Positions 23,396 through 31,921 of a DNA stretch of 43,883 nucleotides are shown piece by piece. Numbering within the stretch: the first letter of the stretch is position 1; every line of letters begins with the position of its first letter. The position numbers and the translations under genes are program-made. The notes beneath the pieces were generated by a model. The model did no database searches. It worked only from the letters and a program-made list of their open reading frames with translations, and was not told where the DNA came from. The DNA is from a virus, in the IMG/VR virus record IMGVR_UViG_3300008450_000084, positions 1 to 43,883 of that record, one strand, 5' to 3'.

Positions 23396-23938
23396 TTAAT
23401 CCACTTTGGTGATTGGTTTGATCAGGGTAGCGTGAGTGTCAAGGGCTGCTTCTTTGTAGTTCTGCAGGGCGAACTGGACATGCTCAGGATGTCTAGCGCC
23501 AAGTTCTGGAGAGAACGAGTAACCCCAGGTGGCGTCGAAGTTGCAGGAGTAGCCTGCAGCATTCCACTTTTTGTCAGTGTGCGGTGCATTTGTGTCCCGC
23601 CACGCCTGCTTCAGATAGTAGTAGAACATCTCCGAAACAGGGGGCCACTGGTGCGTGAAGTCCCCATAGGCACGGTTCGAGGCCCAGTGCGGCGTGATCA
23701 CCGTGGCTTTCGCCCCTTCCTTCATGACCCGGAATGCTTCGTTCATGAAGTGAACCCGCTGCGGTGCAGTCAGGTGCTCAAGAAAATGGCTGGCGTGGAT
23801 CTCCTCCACAGTGCCGTCTTCCCAAGGCCAAGGGTCAACACCGATGTTAAGGACGACATCAACACCTTCCATAGCGTACTGATCTACGCCGAGGAATCCT
23901 TCTTTCTTCTTGCCGCCACAACCAAGGTCAAGTTTCAT
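23396..23938 (-). CDS. SAM-dependent methyltransferase-like protein
   Basis: 180 residues with the nucleotide-binding start MKLDLGCGGKKKEGFLGVDQ, the glycine-rich motif I of class I SAM-dependent methyltransferases. It continues through VDVVLNIGVDPWPWEDGTVE (acidic motif), HASHFLEHLTAPQRVHFMNE and VMKEGAKATVITPHW, typical motif II-III neighbours. The C-terminal half, rich in Trp/Tyr/His, is probably the substrate-binding part; the substrate is unknown. It lies just downstream of a glycosyltransferase gene and within the fibre gene run. The two could modify a virion glycan or the host envelope, which is inference. Its length is short but complete for the fold. Confidence 0.85.
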   Translation of the reverse strand: MKLDLGCGGKKKEGFLGVDQYAMEGVDVVLNIGVDPWPWEDGTVEEIHASHFLEHLTAPQRVHFMNEAFRVMKEGAKATVITPHWASNRAYGDFTHQWPPVSEMFYYYLKQAWRDTNAPHTDKKWNAAGYSCNFDATWGYSFSPELGARHPEHVQFALQNYKEAALDTHATLIKPITKVD

Positions 23939-23941
23939 TGA

Positions 23942-24676
23942 TCACCACACGTAGTCAGGAATTCCGCCGCGCTTGCCTTCGAGGTCATAATGTCCGACCT
24001 TCACTGAGCAATCAATAGCACAGCGGTAGCCGTACTTTCTAGCATCAGACCAGAAGTACAAATCTTGAGTAGCAACGCCTTGATCTGTCTGCGTCACAAA
24101 CCAAGGTTTACGTAGGCGCTCGTCCTTGAACATATCAAGACGCCAGACGTTGAACCCCATGCCGGTGCCACAGCACTCCACCAACCCACCGGCAGGATCA
24201 GGACGCTGGGGGCGGAAGTTGGTCACAGGGTCTTTGGGATCACCCCAGATCTGAGCACATCCCCCTGGGCCTTGCGTAAAGTACAGACCGCCAATACACG
24301 CATACTCCGGGTGGTTCTCCATCTGCATCAGGAGCTTCACGATCCCATCAGGAGGCGGAATGTTGTCGTGCTCAAGAGTGATGACGTACTTCCACTTGCT
24401 CAGGTCTGGGTGAGCCAGGATGCTCTCAATGGCAGCGCTAAACGCCTTGCCAACCTCCATGCCTACAGCCCACAGGCGTGTAAATTTGGCATTAGGAGGG
24501 GCGTAGAGGTTCATCCATGACGCCACCGCCCGCGTGGGGATCTGCCCAAAGCACGGCACGATCTGGATGCAAGACAGGTCTTTGTAAGACTTCTCCGCAG
24601 TCAGGCGAGATACGGTCTTTTCCAGATCAGCGTTGTGTGCGCCGCCGTCATAGGAGGAGATGATTTGTGGCTGCAT
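23942..24676 (-). CDS. Family-2-like glycosyltransferase
   Basis: 244 residues resembling GT-A-fold glycosyltransferases. The acidic motif YVITLEHDNIPPPDGIVKLL (E102-H-D104, in place of DxD) would bind the sugar-nucleotide metal. Later come GLVECCGTGMGFNVWRLDMF and VATQDLYFWSDARKYGYRCA (D205), then CSVKVGHYD, a common arrangement in this family. Such phage enzymes usually glycosylate DNA, host envelope or virion proteins; no DNA-modification system is visible here. It overlaps by one base the small gene before it and precedes the methyltransferase by three bases. A virion- or host-surface-directed role is inferred from the surrounding fibre genes. Confidence 0.85.
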   Translation of the reverse strand: MQPQIISSYDGGAHNADLEKTVSRLTAEKSYKDLSCIQIVPCFGQIPTRAVASWMNLYAPPNAKFTRLWAVGMEVGKAFSAAIESILAHPDLSKWKYVITLEHDNIPPPDGIVKLLMQMENHPEYACIGGLYFTQGPGGCAQIWGDPKDPVTNFRPQRPDPAGGLVECCGTGMGFNVWRLDMFKDERLRKPWFVTQTDQGVATQDLYFWSDARKYGYRCAIDCSVKVGHYDLEGKRGGIPDYVW

Positions 24677-24837
24677 CAGGGCATCCCAACAATCACAGTA
24701 GCCACGTAGGAGGCACCGCCAGTTACATCAAATTCACGGACGCACAGAGCAATGTTTGGCACGGGAATGGATAACACGATGTAAACAGTATCGTCAACCG
24801 TAATCCTTTGGCAACTATCAAAGTCGTTGATGTCCAT
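24676..24837 (-). CDS. Small protein before the glycosyltransferase (53 aa)
   Basis: A short gene read from ATG 24837 to TGA at 24676-24678. It encodes 53 residues: MDINDFDSCQRITVDDTVYI, then IPVPNIALCVREFDVTGGAS and VATVIVGMP. The start follows directly after the stop of the fibre gene (two-base gap) and its stop shares one base with the glycosyltransferase ATG. Two cysteines and alternating hydrophobic residues suggest a small beta-rich protein. Similarity is unknown. A structural or chaperone role in the fibre cluster is possible, but nothing in the sequence proves it. Confidence 0.65.
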   Translation of the reverse strand: MDINDFDSCQRITVDDTVYIVLSIPVPNIALCVREFDVTGGASYVATVIVGMP

Positions 24838-24839
24838 AC

Positions 24840-26903
24840 TTACACCGTGCTGTTGATGAACCTAATTGCAGGGGCGCGGAACGCCAGAGAATCAGATCCA
24901 CGAATCTGACTAAACGCCACACTGTTTGGCAGTGCTGCTGTAGTTGTTGAGTACACACCTTGCCCTTGCGTAAACTGCTGCGTGGTGTTGTGAGATTGAC
25001 CGAAGAAACCAACAAAATTGCTATTGATGTTGGTAACTAACATCTGAGAAATAGAGGCGTTGTTGCCGCCTGTTGTGGTTCTGGAAAGCTGACCAATGTA
25101 AACTTCCTGATCGGCTAACGTCAATGACCACGGGATAGTAAGCAGCCGCATTCCCGAAAACAACGAGTAGCTTGCAACGGTTCCAGAAAACGTAAAACCA
25201 GTGCTAAATGAAGTGCTACTTGCAAGTGAAAGAGTACTGACGTTCTGTGTGTATAAGCCTATATAGTAACTAAGCGTTACTGACCCGGTGGAGTTTGTGG
25301 CGTTGGTGTACGCAATTGGGATTCCAACTCGGTCTTGAATAAAATTAGGGCTATGCTCAGGCTCAAAGTACAAGGTTCCTTGCCCTTGTTGGCCTGCGAC
25401 CAATTCAAGGTCACTATACGGAGCCCAGCCGTCACGCACAGGGTTTGGCAGAACTGAAGCCGTCAACGTACTGCCGTTGAGGCCAAAACTTACGCCGTTG
25501 GAGTTGCTAAAGACTACCGTGCCGGATGTGATGGTCGAGCCTACAACAGCGATGTTTGGCCCCGTCTGGTTGGTTGTACCACCACCTGCACCAGCAGAAA
25601 TGACGATGGTGTTGGAGTTCCCGCTCAAGGTGATGTTGTTGCCACCGTGAAAATACAGCGCCCCTTGCGTAGTGACCGTGGTAGCAGTGGTTCCGGAGGT
25701 ATTGCCCAGCAGGTTCCACGCATTAAAGTCCACATCTGGAACACTCATAGACAGCGCCACCCCGTTGGTGTTCGCGCTCAATGTAGCGTTGATGTTGGTT
25801 GTTGCTAACGTGGTTCCCGTACCCGCCCGACCCGAGGTCAGGTCGTTAACGTAAGTCGTGATGTACGCAGGCACCGCCATTGAGAGGCCATTTGTGTCTT
25901 GCGTGGCGACGATGGCCGTACCCGCCGTGGTTGTGCTGGTGAAGCCTGTCCCGGCTCGGCCTGACGTCAGGTCGTTAACGAAGGTCGTTATGTACTGCGG
26001 GACTGCCATTGACAGTCCGTTAGTCCCTAGCGCAGCAGTGATCGCCGTACCAGCCGTGGTGGTCGAGGTGAAGCCAGTACCAGCTATCGCGCCAGAGGCT
26101 TGCGTTTGAACGGACTGCGTAGCTGTGGTGATAAACGCAGGCCAAGCAGCAGACAGCCCGTTGCTGTTCTGCGTGATGCCTACCGTAGACCCGGCTTGTG
26201 TGGTGCTGGTGTACCCCGCCCCAGCGATGTTGCCTGCTGGCTGAGTCTGGGTTGTTTGCCCAACGTAGGTTGTTATAAACGCAGGGACGGCCATGGAAAG
26301 GCCATTGGTGCCCAGCGCAGCAGTAATTGCTGTTCCTGCTGTTGTTGTCGAAGTGAATCCCGTCCCAGCCCGTCCAGAGGTCAAATCATTGACGAAGGTG
26401 GTGATGTAGGCCGGAACAGCCATTGAAAGGCCGTTGGTCCCTTGGGTGGCAACAATCGCTGTACCAGCCGTCGTAGTGCTCGTAAAGCCGGTCCCTGCTC
26501 GACCTGAAGTTAGGTCATTTGCAAAGGTCGTGATGAACGCAGGGACGGCCATTGACAGGCCGTTTGTCCCCATCGTTGCCGTAACAGCGGTTCCCGCTGT
26601 CGTCGTGGAGGTAAACCCGGTCCCGGCTATCGCACCTGACGCTTGGGTCTGTACCGTCTGCGCGACAGTGTTCGCCCCGCTGATGATGATTGTTGCTGCA
26701 CCCGCCGCAGTCGCCGCACTCAGCGTGACGTTATTGCCACCCTGGAGGACGATGTTCGTCCCCGTAAAAGACGAAAACCCCGCCGTATTACCAGAGATTG
26801 TCTGGCCTTGAACGTGGGCGGAATTCCAGTCGCTAGGACGAACGACAGATGTCGCTGTCCCATCCGCAACCGTCTGGGAATAAGCGTGGTACAGAGCCGT
26901 CAT
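24840..26903 (-). CDS. Repeat tail-fibre-like protein (687 aa)
   Basis: 687 residues. The N-terminus has a short conserved domain (TATSVVRPSDWNSAH then ISGNTAGFSS, followed by LQGGNNVTLS). Residues 89-390 are seven units of about 43 residues with consensus AGTGFTSTTTAGTAI, then ATQGTNGLSMAVPAYITTFV. The C-terminal part (about 400-687) holds LGNTSGTTATTVTTQGALYF, HGGNNITLSGNSNTIVISAG and a receptor-like end without repeats. The WNLLG/HGGNN module is familiar from environmental phage fibres (memory-based). A trimeric fibre is likely. It lies next to a small beta-rich gene and the glycosyltransferase cluster. Confidence 0.7.
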   Translation of the reverse strand: MTALYHAYSQTVADGTATSVVRPSDWNSAHVQGQTISGNTAGFSSFTGTNIVLQGGNNVTLSAATAAGAATIIISGANTVAQTVQTQASGAIAGTGFTSTTTAGTAVTATMGTNGLSMAVPAFITTFANDLTSGRAGTGFTSTTTAGTAIVATQGTNGLSMAVPAYITTFVNDLTSGRAGTGFTSTTTAGTAITAALGTNGLSMAVPAFITTYVGQTTQTQPAGNIAGAGYTSTTQAGSTVGITQNSNGLSAAWPAFITTATQSVQTQASGAIAGTGFTSTTTAGTAITAALGTNGLSMAVPQYITTFVNDLTSGRAGTGFTSTTTAGTAIVATQDTNGLSMAVPAYITTYVNDLTSGRAGTGTTLATTNINATLSANTNGVALSMSVPDVDFNAWNLLGNTSGTTATTVTTQGALYFHGGNNITLSGNSNTIVISAGAGGGTTNQTGPNIAVVGSTITSGTVVFSNSNGVSFGLNGSTLTASVLPNPVRDGWAPYSDLELVAGQQGQGTLYFEPEHSPNFIQDRVGIPIAYTNATNSTGSVTLSYYIGLYTQNVSTLSLASSTSFSTGFTFSGTVASYSLFSGMRLLTIPWSLTLADQEVYIGQLSRTTTGGNNASISQMLVTNINSNFVGFFGQSHNTTQQFTQGQGVYSTTTAALPNSVAFSQIRGSDSLAFRAPAIRFINSTV
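25734..26639 (-). repeat. Seven tandem 43-aa (about 129-base) repeats with a four-unit superperiod
   Basis: Units 1 to 4 (SGAI-, SGR-, SGR- and PAGNI-types) are followed by 5 to 7 in the same order (SGAI-, SGR-, SGR-type). Units 1 and 5 are preceded by the same VQTQA. DNA of the copies differs mainly at third codon positions, so the repeats are old and kept by protein selection. Confidence 0.85.
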
Positions 26904-26906
26904 GGC

Positions 26907-27311
26907 TTACAGCGCAAAGATGCCGCTGGCGTTCCAAGTAACCGTGATGTTGCCGCCGTTCGGGGTCACAGGAAGACCCGTCACACCAGTATCGATGTAC
27001 GCCACCAGCGGAGAAGTAGCAGCAGAACCGGTGTCCACATAGATCACCAATGCCTCAACACTTGCACCCGTTACAGAGGTGTAGGTCACATCGGCCCCAT
27101 CAAACACGCCGTTGGTCACAGACTTGGTAGCGCCAATCGTTTGGGCCGTTCCCACAACACCCGTCAACGAAGTCAGGAACTGGTCCGCTGCGTTGTAGGT
27201 GTACGTTCCAGTATCAACCAGCGCAACCTTGACCGTGCCGGTAAGCAGGTTAGTGTTGGTGGCCGCGCCAAGGATGACTTCCTTGTACTTCGGATAAATG
27301 GCGTTTGCCAT
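26907..27311 (-). CDS. Conserved phage virion protein (134 aa)
   Basis: 134 residues, beta-rich: YPKYKEVILGAATNTNLLTG, then TVKVALVDTGTYTYNAADQF, LTSLTGVVGTAQTIGATKSV and DVTYTSVTGASVEALVIYVD. The start of the protein and KVALVDTGxYTYNAAxxFL are familiar from conserved phage virion proteins next to fibre or tail genes; the exact role is not known to me. It lies between the gp10-like hub and the repeat fibre and was probably acquired as a unit in this family of phages. A ribosome-binding sequence (AAGGAG) precedes the ATG. Confidence 0.7.
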   Translation of the reverse strand: MANAIYPKYKEVILGAATNTNLLTGTVKVALVDTGTYTYNAADQFLTSLTGVVGTAQTIGATKSVTNGVFDGADVTYTSVTGASVEALVIYVDTGSAATSPLVAYIDTGVTGLPVTPNGGNITVTWNASGIFAL

Positions 27312-27330
27312 GATTTACTCCTTCAGGGGA

Positions 27331-29538
27331 TCAATAACCTCGGACATCACCGATGTCAGCACTCAAGATGACTCGGCCTAGCTGATAGTCGCCATCAGCC
27401 ACATTTGACACGAACTTCAACCGCAACTCACGGCGTTGTTCCTTCATGTCAATTTTGTTCGTATTCGGGGCAAACGTATAGGGGTCTGACTCAACATCTT
27501 CTGATTGAGCGTAAGGCCTTCCCGTAACGATCAGAGACATATCACCCTCTTGGATGAAGTCTGGCTCAACACGCTCAAGCCTCAACCACCTGTTCGCGCC
27601 TTCCATTGCAGGTTGCGTAGGGCCACCAGAAACCCATCCAAGATCATTCGTCTCAAAGTAGCTCTCAATAGCAGTTACGGTAGTGCCATCAATTGCGTTC
27701 ACTCCGAACTCATGCTGATAGACACTGATCAACCCAGGCTCTGTACTAAACGTTGCCGTTGACGATCCAGTTCCCGTCGCCACCAAGGACATCTCAATGC
27801 CTTGCAGATAGATTGCGCTTACAGGAACAGAAAAGCCAGACCCCGAGCCGCCAAGATTCGTGTTGCTCGCGCTTAGAGAATCGCCTATCTCGTACCCAGC
27901 GCCAACCTGCGTAATTGTGACAGCAGTAACCGCTCCACCACTGACCGTGACCGTGGCTTGCGCTCCCGCACCATTGCCTCCAGTCAGAGGAACATTTGTG
28001 TAAGTGCTGTTCGGATATCCAGAACCACCTGTAATCGCGCCCAGCGTCTTGATGTTGCTGGAGGTGATTGAAACTACCGTAGCACCAGATGCTATGTTTG
28101 TGCCATCAATCATCTGCCCCACAACAACATCCACGTTGTAGGTGTCCAACAAGAGCATGTCTTTGCCGCTTGTCGCATTTACCGTGGCAGTTGTGATTTC
28201 AACTTCTTCAGTCGCGTCCCATCCCGCAGCGACAGGGAAGGCGAACACCTGTGAGAAGTATCCTGCAGACCTTCTCGTACCAAGAGCCTGACCAGCGTCA
28301 TACCACGTGTTCTCTCGAATGTTGTAGATGATTGCATCATTGCACTCATCAGAGTCACCTCGAGGGTAGAACCACCAAATCTCGCCAAAACGAGGAACCT
28401 TTGTCACCCATACCTTTTGACGCTGAGAGTAGTTCAGGTTGTCAAAGAAGTAGTTCTGGTTCATGTCGTTGGGTATTTCCTTCACAACACCGTTGTACAG
28501 AAGGAATCGGTCTACACCACACCAGTAGTACACACCGTCGTACTCAATGGCAGACTGGCTAGACAGAATTGAAGACTGACTTGAAACAATGTCATACCTC
28601 CAATACTGCGCCGGTGTTCCTTGACCACCTATGAAGCTAACTTTGACAAGGCTGTCCAAGCTCCAGAAAAGACCACTCGGAGAGTTAGATCCACCACGAA
28701 CAGGAAGACCTTGAACGATCTTGCCTGTAGCTACGTTTACTTCATTGGCATCCGCGGACACCCAGTCTTGAGCGTTGCCCGCAGAGCAGTTCCTGATTAG
28801 CCCACTGTTCCCGTAGACAAACACATACGGATGCAAGGTAACAACACCGCCAGATACCTCAACGTTATTGTTAAACGTCAGCGTAACAGTGCCTGAAGCA
28901 CTAGCGTTGTTTGACAAAGTTACCGTAGTTGTAGAGACAGATACAACTGTTGTGTTTGCGGGTATTCCCGTCCCCGTAACTGCTTGCCCAGCCCCAATCA
29001 AAAGATTCGTAGCAGCCAACGTGACTGTTGGAAGTCCACTGGAGGTGGTCGCAGTGTCCGTGAAAACACCAATCTGAGACATTGTTGTGCCGTTGATGTC
29101 GCCAATCAGCACAGGAGTATTTGATGTGGCATCCGTTGACGCCAGATTTAATCCTGGGTGAGCCAATAAAGAGGCATTGCCAGATCCGTCTACATCAAAG
29201 AACCCGTCAAACTGCCACAAGTTCAAAGCACTTGCTGTGAAGTTGCTCAAAGTAAATTCAGTAACCCCTGCACCCACACCGTTGTCATCAATGACAAGTT
29301 GCTGCAATCCATCGCTGTAACCACTAAAGATGTAGTTGAAACTGTCTTGAGCGTTGACCCAAATGCCTCGAGATGGGCCTGTCAGTTGGCTAGATATGAC
29401 CCTATAACCCGAAATCTTGCGGGGCCTGCCGCGCTGGAACCTTACCCAACGCCCATCACTATAGAACTGCTTGTCAAAAATAGTCCCATCCCGCTGGATG
29501 CCAGCCTTGGTGTCTAGGGCGAAGACTTTAGCAGTCAT
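27331..29538 (-). CDS. P22 gp10-like packaged-DNA stabilisation / tail hub protein with nested insertions
   Basis: 735 residues. The framework matches what I know of the stabilisation/hub family: DKQFYSDGRWVRFQRGRPRK near residue 25-40, then SFNYIFSGYSDGLQQLVIDD, VKEIPNDMNQNYFFDNLNYS and KVWVTKVPRFGEIWWFYPRG. A C-terminal adhesion part has RRELRLKFVSNVADG. Two foreign-looking domains interrupt it. One lies at about 162-222 (GQAVTGTGIPANTTVVSV). A larger one at about 447-600 is a second copy of that fold carrying another insert (GGSGYPNSTYTNVPLTGG) in its middle. In P22 the equivalent protein plugs the portal channel and joins head and tail. The assignment is by motif memory; the framework is clear, the name is moderate. 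Confidence 0.65.
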   Translation of the reverse strand: MTAKVFALDTKAGIQRDGTIFDKQFYSDGRWVRFQRGRPRKISGYRVISSQLTGPSRGIWVNAQDSFNYIFSGYSDGLQQLVIDDNGVGAGVTEFTLSNFTASALNLWQFDGFFDVDGSGNASLLAHPGLNLASTDATSNTPVLIGDINGTTMSQIGVFTDTATTSSGLPTVTLAATNLLIGAGQAVTGTGIPANTTVVSVSTTTVTLSNNASASGTVTLTFNNNVEVSGGVVTLHPYVFVYGNSGLIRNCSAGNAQDWVSADANEVNVATGKIVQGLPVRGGSNSPSGLFWSLDSLVKVSFIGGQGTPAQYWRYDIVSSQSSILSSQSAIEYDGVYYWCGVDRFLLYNGVVKEIPNDMNQNYFFDNLNYSQRQKVWVTKVPRFGEIWWFYPRGDSDECNDAIIYNIRENTWYDAGQALGTRRSAGYFSQVFAFPVAAGWDATEEVEITTATVNATSGKDMLLLDTYNVDVVVGQMIDGTNIASGATVVSITSSNIKTLGAITGGSGYPNSTYTNVPLTGGNGAGAQATVTVSGGAVTAVTITQVGAGYEIGDSLSASNTNLGGSGSGFSVPVSAIYLQGIEMSLVATGTGSSTATFSTEPGLISVYQHEFGVNAIDGTTVTAIESYFETNDLGWVSGGPTQPAMEGANRWLRLERVEPDFIQEGDMSLIVTGRPYAQSEDVESDPYTFAPNTNKIDMKEQRRELRLKFVSNVADGDYQLGRVILSADIGDVRGY

Positions 29539-30780
29539 TTAGAACGTACCACCTTGAACGCCGCCGCTAAACACTCCAGTTCCTGTAATTGACAATCCTG
29601 TAGCCGTTAGCCCAGAACGTTTGACGCCAAGTATAGAAATTCCAAACTCGCCAGATCCTGGGCGGTAGACGCCCGTTGAAGTCTCACTAGCAAAGTTCAA
29701 TGACGGAGAGCCAACCAATCCGTCACTCAATGAGAGATTAGTTGCCCCAGCAGCGACAGTTGAAGCATTCAACAGATTGACTGAATCGCATAGCAAAATT
29801 ACCTGCTGACCTGCGGGAACAATTGCTGTACCTCCACCAGAGACTCCAGTTGTAAACGTGATGGTGTAACCAGCACCCGTTCCGTCAGTCTGATTCGTGA
29901 CGTAGTACACCTGAATAGTCTGAGGCACCGTGATTGTCACATTGCCCGACAAAGTGCCGGTGTACTTTTGAATCGAATTAGCCGCCTCTAACGCAGTCAA
30001 AGAATAAGACCCGCTAGTAACGGCTTTCGTCAATTGTGAGAAGTTGAACAGAGTGCTCTTGCCAAGACCAACCGTATAGAAAGCAGAGCCAGAACAAGCG
30101 ATCAAACATGAGTCCGATGGCTGCAGATCCAAAGATGAAGACCCATTGATGATCTGTCCACCAGTCGGTGTAACCGCTAAAGTTCCTGTGCCGCCATTTC
30201 TTATAAAGAAGAACCAATCATCCCCTAGCGTAACAGCCGAAGTAAGAGACAACGTTCCTGCGCCTGCGGTCCACACATAAGTGCTGGCACGATCTGCCGC
30301 TACTGCTGTGTAGTCAGAGGAGAACGTATTAACAGGAGATGCCGCATTCAGCGTGTTGCTGATTGCCTTGAGGCCATACCCAGCAAGGGTTGCCGCATCA
30401 GCGTTTGAAGTTCCAACGCCAAACGCAATGATGCCCCACGTTCCCGCGGTGGTTGCGTTTGTCTTGATGTAGATGTACTTGGCTTCTCCAGCAGCAATGG
30501 TAACAATCGCACCGCCAGCGTAGTCCAAAACATCAAACGAGTTTGCGCCGATGTTTCTGATCAGAGCATCTTGTCCAACAGACGCCTGATTTGCAGGAGG
30601 CATTGACAAGTCAAGCCCCGCAGAGGATGCCGTGACATCCATGATGCGGGCAGCATAGTCATCCGTCGCATTCCCATTGATCGGCCACGAAAGAATCGTG
30701 TTGGCCGTTAGAGTAATGCTGCGATACGAGACATCCGTAGGCTGGATGACGTTCCCAGTGAATGGACTGTTGAAGCTCAT
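29539..30780 (-). CDS. Virion fibre-type protein (413 aa)
   Basis: 413 residues, beta-rich and Gly/Ser/Thr-rich. The N-terminal domain DVSYRSITLTANTILSWPIN, DDYAARIMDVTASSAGLDLS and MPPANQASVGQDALIRNIGA then AGEAKYIYIKTNATTAGTWG (residues about 15-125) is, from memory, a frequent phage structural domain. Two further beta domains follow (SSDYTAVAADRASTYVWTAG; LTKAVTSGSYSLTALEAANS). The C-terminus has GLVGSPSLNFASETSTGVYR, the signature commonly ahead of a fibre-tip chaperone-like region. An adaptor-linked side fibre is inferred; no catalytic residues are seen. It overlaps the adaptor gene by one base. Confidence 0.65.
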   Translation of the reverse strand: MSFNSPFTGNVIQPTDVSYRSITLTANTILSWPINGNATDDYAARIMDVTASSAGLDLSMPPANQASVGQDALIRNIGANSFDVLDYAGGAIVTIAAGEAKYIYIKTNATTAGTWGIIAFGVGTSNADAATLAGYGLKAISNTLNAASPVNTFSSDYTAVAADRASTYVWTAGAGTLSLTSAVTLGDDWFFFIRNGGTGTLAVTPTGGQIINGSSSLDLQPSDSCLIACSGSAFYTVGLGKSTLFNFSQLTKAVTSGSYSLTALEAANSIQKYTGTLSGNVTITVPQTIQVYYVTNQTDGTGAGYTITFTTGVSGGGTAIVPAGQQVILLCDSVNLLNASTVAAGATNLSLSDGLVGSPSLNFASETSTGVYRPGSGEFGISILGVKRSGLTATGLSITGTGVFSGGVQGGTF

Positions 30781-31415
30781 CAGGAATCCTTCGCAACCGC
30801 TTGCCTGTCACCAATCCTGAGCGTGTCTTCCGTCTTCAGGACATTGACGATTTGATCATATTGCGCCTGCCACATCTGCATTCTTTCGTCATTCTTTAGG
30901 AAAGGCATGGCCTGCAAAAGAGACCCATACAGCAACGCCTGGGGAGCGTACTGAGTGAACCAGTTTGACTGGTTAGATGAGTCTAGAGGCGCCAACCGCT
31001 CGTAGTACAGCACCTCGTAGGAATAGTCATCATCTGGCGTTGGTGCTATCAACCAGTGCGTGTAGTCGTAGTCACAGTAATACTTAGGCGTATCCTCTAA
31101 GGCGGGATTGGGCCAATACTCACGCAGGTACTCGTACTTGCGAAGAAGCACAGGTTGCCTCTGTCCACTCACGGTGACGTTCATGGAGACTGTCTTTCTC
31201 CACCGTGCAGGCTTATCAATGGTTGCTTGACCCTGCACCATGTTTGAGGTGGCAACCGTCAGGTTCCCCAAGAACTTCAGGTCTGCCGCCAAGACTTGCT
31301 CGGCAAGCATGATGAAGGTTGGGATCTTGTCAATCGTGGCTTGGTCTGTACGCTCCAGATATGTCTCAATATCAGCCGCCAAGCTGTTATACGTCATTAC
31401 TGCTGCAACAGGCAT
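30780..31415 (-). CDS. Head-tail adaptor/connector-like protein (211 aa)
   Basis: 211 residues, helical: MTYNSLAADIETYLERTDQA then KIPTFIMLAEQVLAADLKFL, the middle WPNPALEDTPKYYCDYDYTH and WLIAPTPDDDYSYEVLYYER, and LLYGSLLQAMPFLKNDERMQ then WQAQYDQIVNVLK. This YEVxYYxR...PxALLYGxLxxAxPFLxxDxRxxxWxxxYD pattern is familiar from phage adaptors that ring the portal (SU10-type adaptor family); assigned from memory. The longer adaptor at 37224-38285 has a similar overall design, so the two may form successive rings. The lysozyme gene ends three bases upstream. Confidence 0.65.
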   Translation of the reverse strand: MPVAAVMTYNSLAADIETYLERTDQATIDKIPTFIMLAEQVLAADLKFLGNLTVATSNMVQGQATIDKPARWRKTVSMNVTVSGQRQPVLLRKYEYLREYWPNPALEDTPKYYCDYDYTHWLIAPTPDDDYSYEVLYYERLAPLDSSNQSNWFTQYAPQALLYGSLLQAMPFLKNDERMQMWQAQYDQIVNVLKTEDTLRIGDRQAVAKDS

Positions 31416-31417
31416 AT

Positions 31418-31921
31418 CTACCCCAAAAAGAGCAAGCGCTCGTCTTTACGTCTACGCACCAATCCAGGCAACTCTTTTCCGCCGCCCTTTGTCCACATCA
31501 TAAATGCGTCTGCAGCGCCCTCAAAGTCCTCTCGGTTGTTCTTCGTGCGGATGGTGCTGCGCTGGTAGTTGCCTAGCCCAGCGTTGAACGCAAAAGAGAC
31601 CACAGCGTCAAATGCGCCTTGACGATCAACCAGATTAGGAGACAGTCGAAGAGCACCACGCTCAAACGATGCGACATCTTCGCTGAAGAGCTTCTCAATC
31701 TCATCCTTGCTCCAGACTCGATTGTCCTCGGGCTTTAGCGGGAACTCTTTGCGGATCATCCCTTGGTAGTCACCAACACGGACTACAGGCAATCTGATCT
31801 GCTCTTGGTACAGAACGTGGCCATAGCCAATAGTCCAGATGTGCGCTGGGCAAAGGTACGGCCTCGTCCGATACCCTTCGTATCGGTGCATCAAGTCCGC
31901 GCCCTTTGCGCTCAGTTTCAC
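31418..31921 (-). CDS. Endolysin: GH24 (T4-type) lysozyme
   Basis: 167 residues with the lysozyme catalytic pattern E15-x8-C24-x5-T30 in HRYEGYRTRPYLCPAHIW then TIGYGH. The E-8-C-5-T version is used by P1/P22-like endolysins. Later parts (GAFDAVVSFAFNAGLGNYQR; ELPGLVRRRKDERLLFLG) are the typical GH24 C-terminus. It hydrolyses the N-acetylmuramic acid-N-acetylglucosamine bonds of peptidoglycan. There is no N-terminal signal or anchor (it starts MKLSAKGADL), so release probably depends on holin holes. It overlaps the 3TM holin gene by ATGA. Confidence 0.92.
   Translation of the reverse strand: MKLSAKGADLMHRYEGYRTRPYLCPAHIWTIGYGHVLYQEQIRLPVVRVGDYQGMIRKEFPLKPEDNRVWSKDEIEKLFSEDVASFERGALRLSPNLVDRQGAFDAVVSFAFNAGLGNYQRSTIRTKNNREDFEGAADAFMMWTKGGGKELPGLVRRRKDERLLFLG

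Noticed and set aside
24840-26903. Diversity-generating retroelement target
   Set aside because: No reverse transcriptase gene and no adenine-specific template/variable repeat pair was seen; the copies differ at silent positions in all bases.
26643-27371. Plus-strand open frame of 242 codons over the fibre/small-protein border
   Set aside because: It crosses two convincing minus-strand genes, is Arg/His-rich and has no supporting signal.
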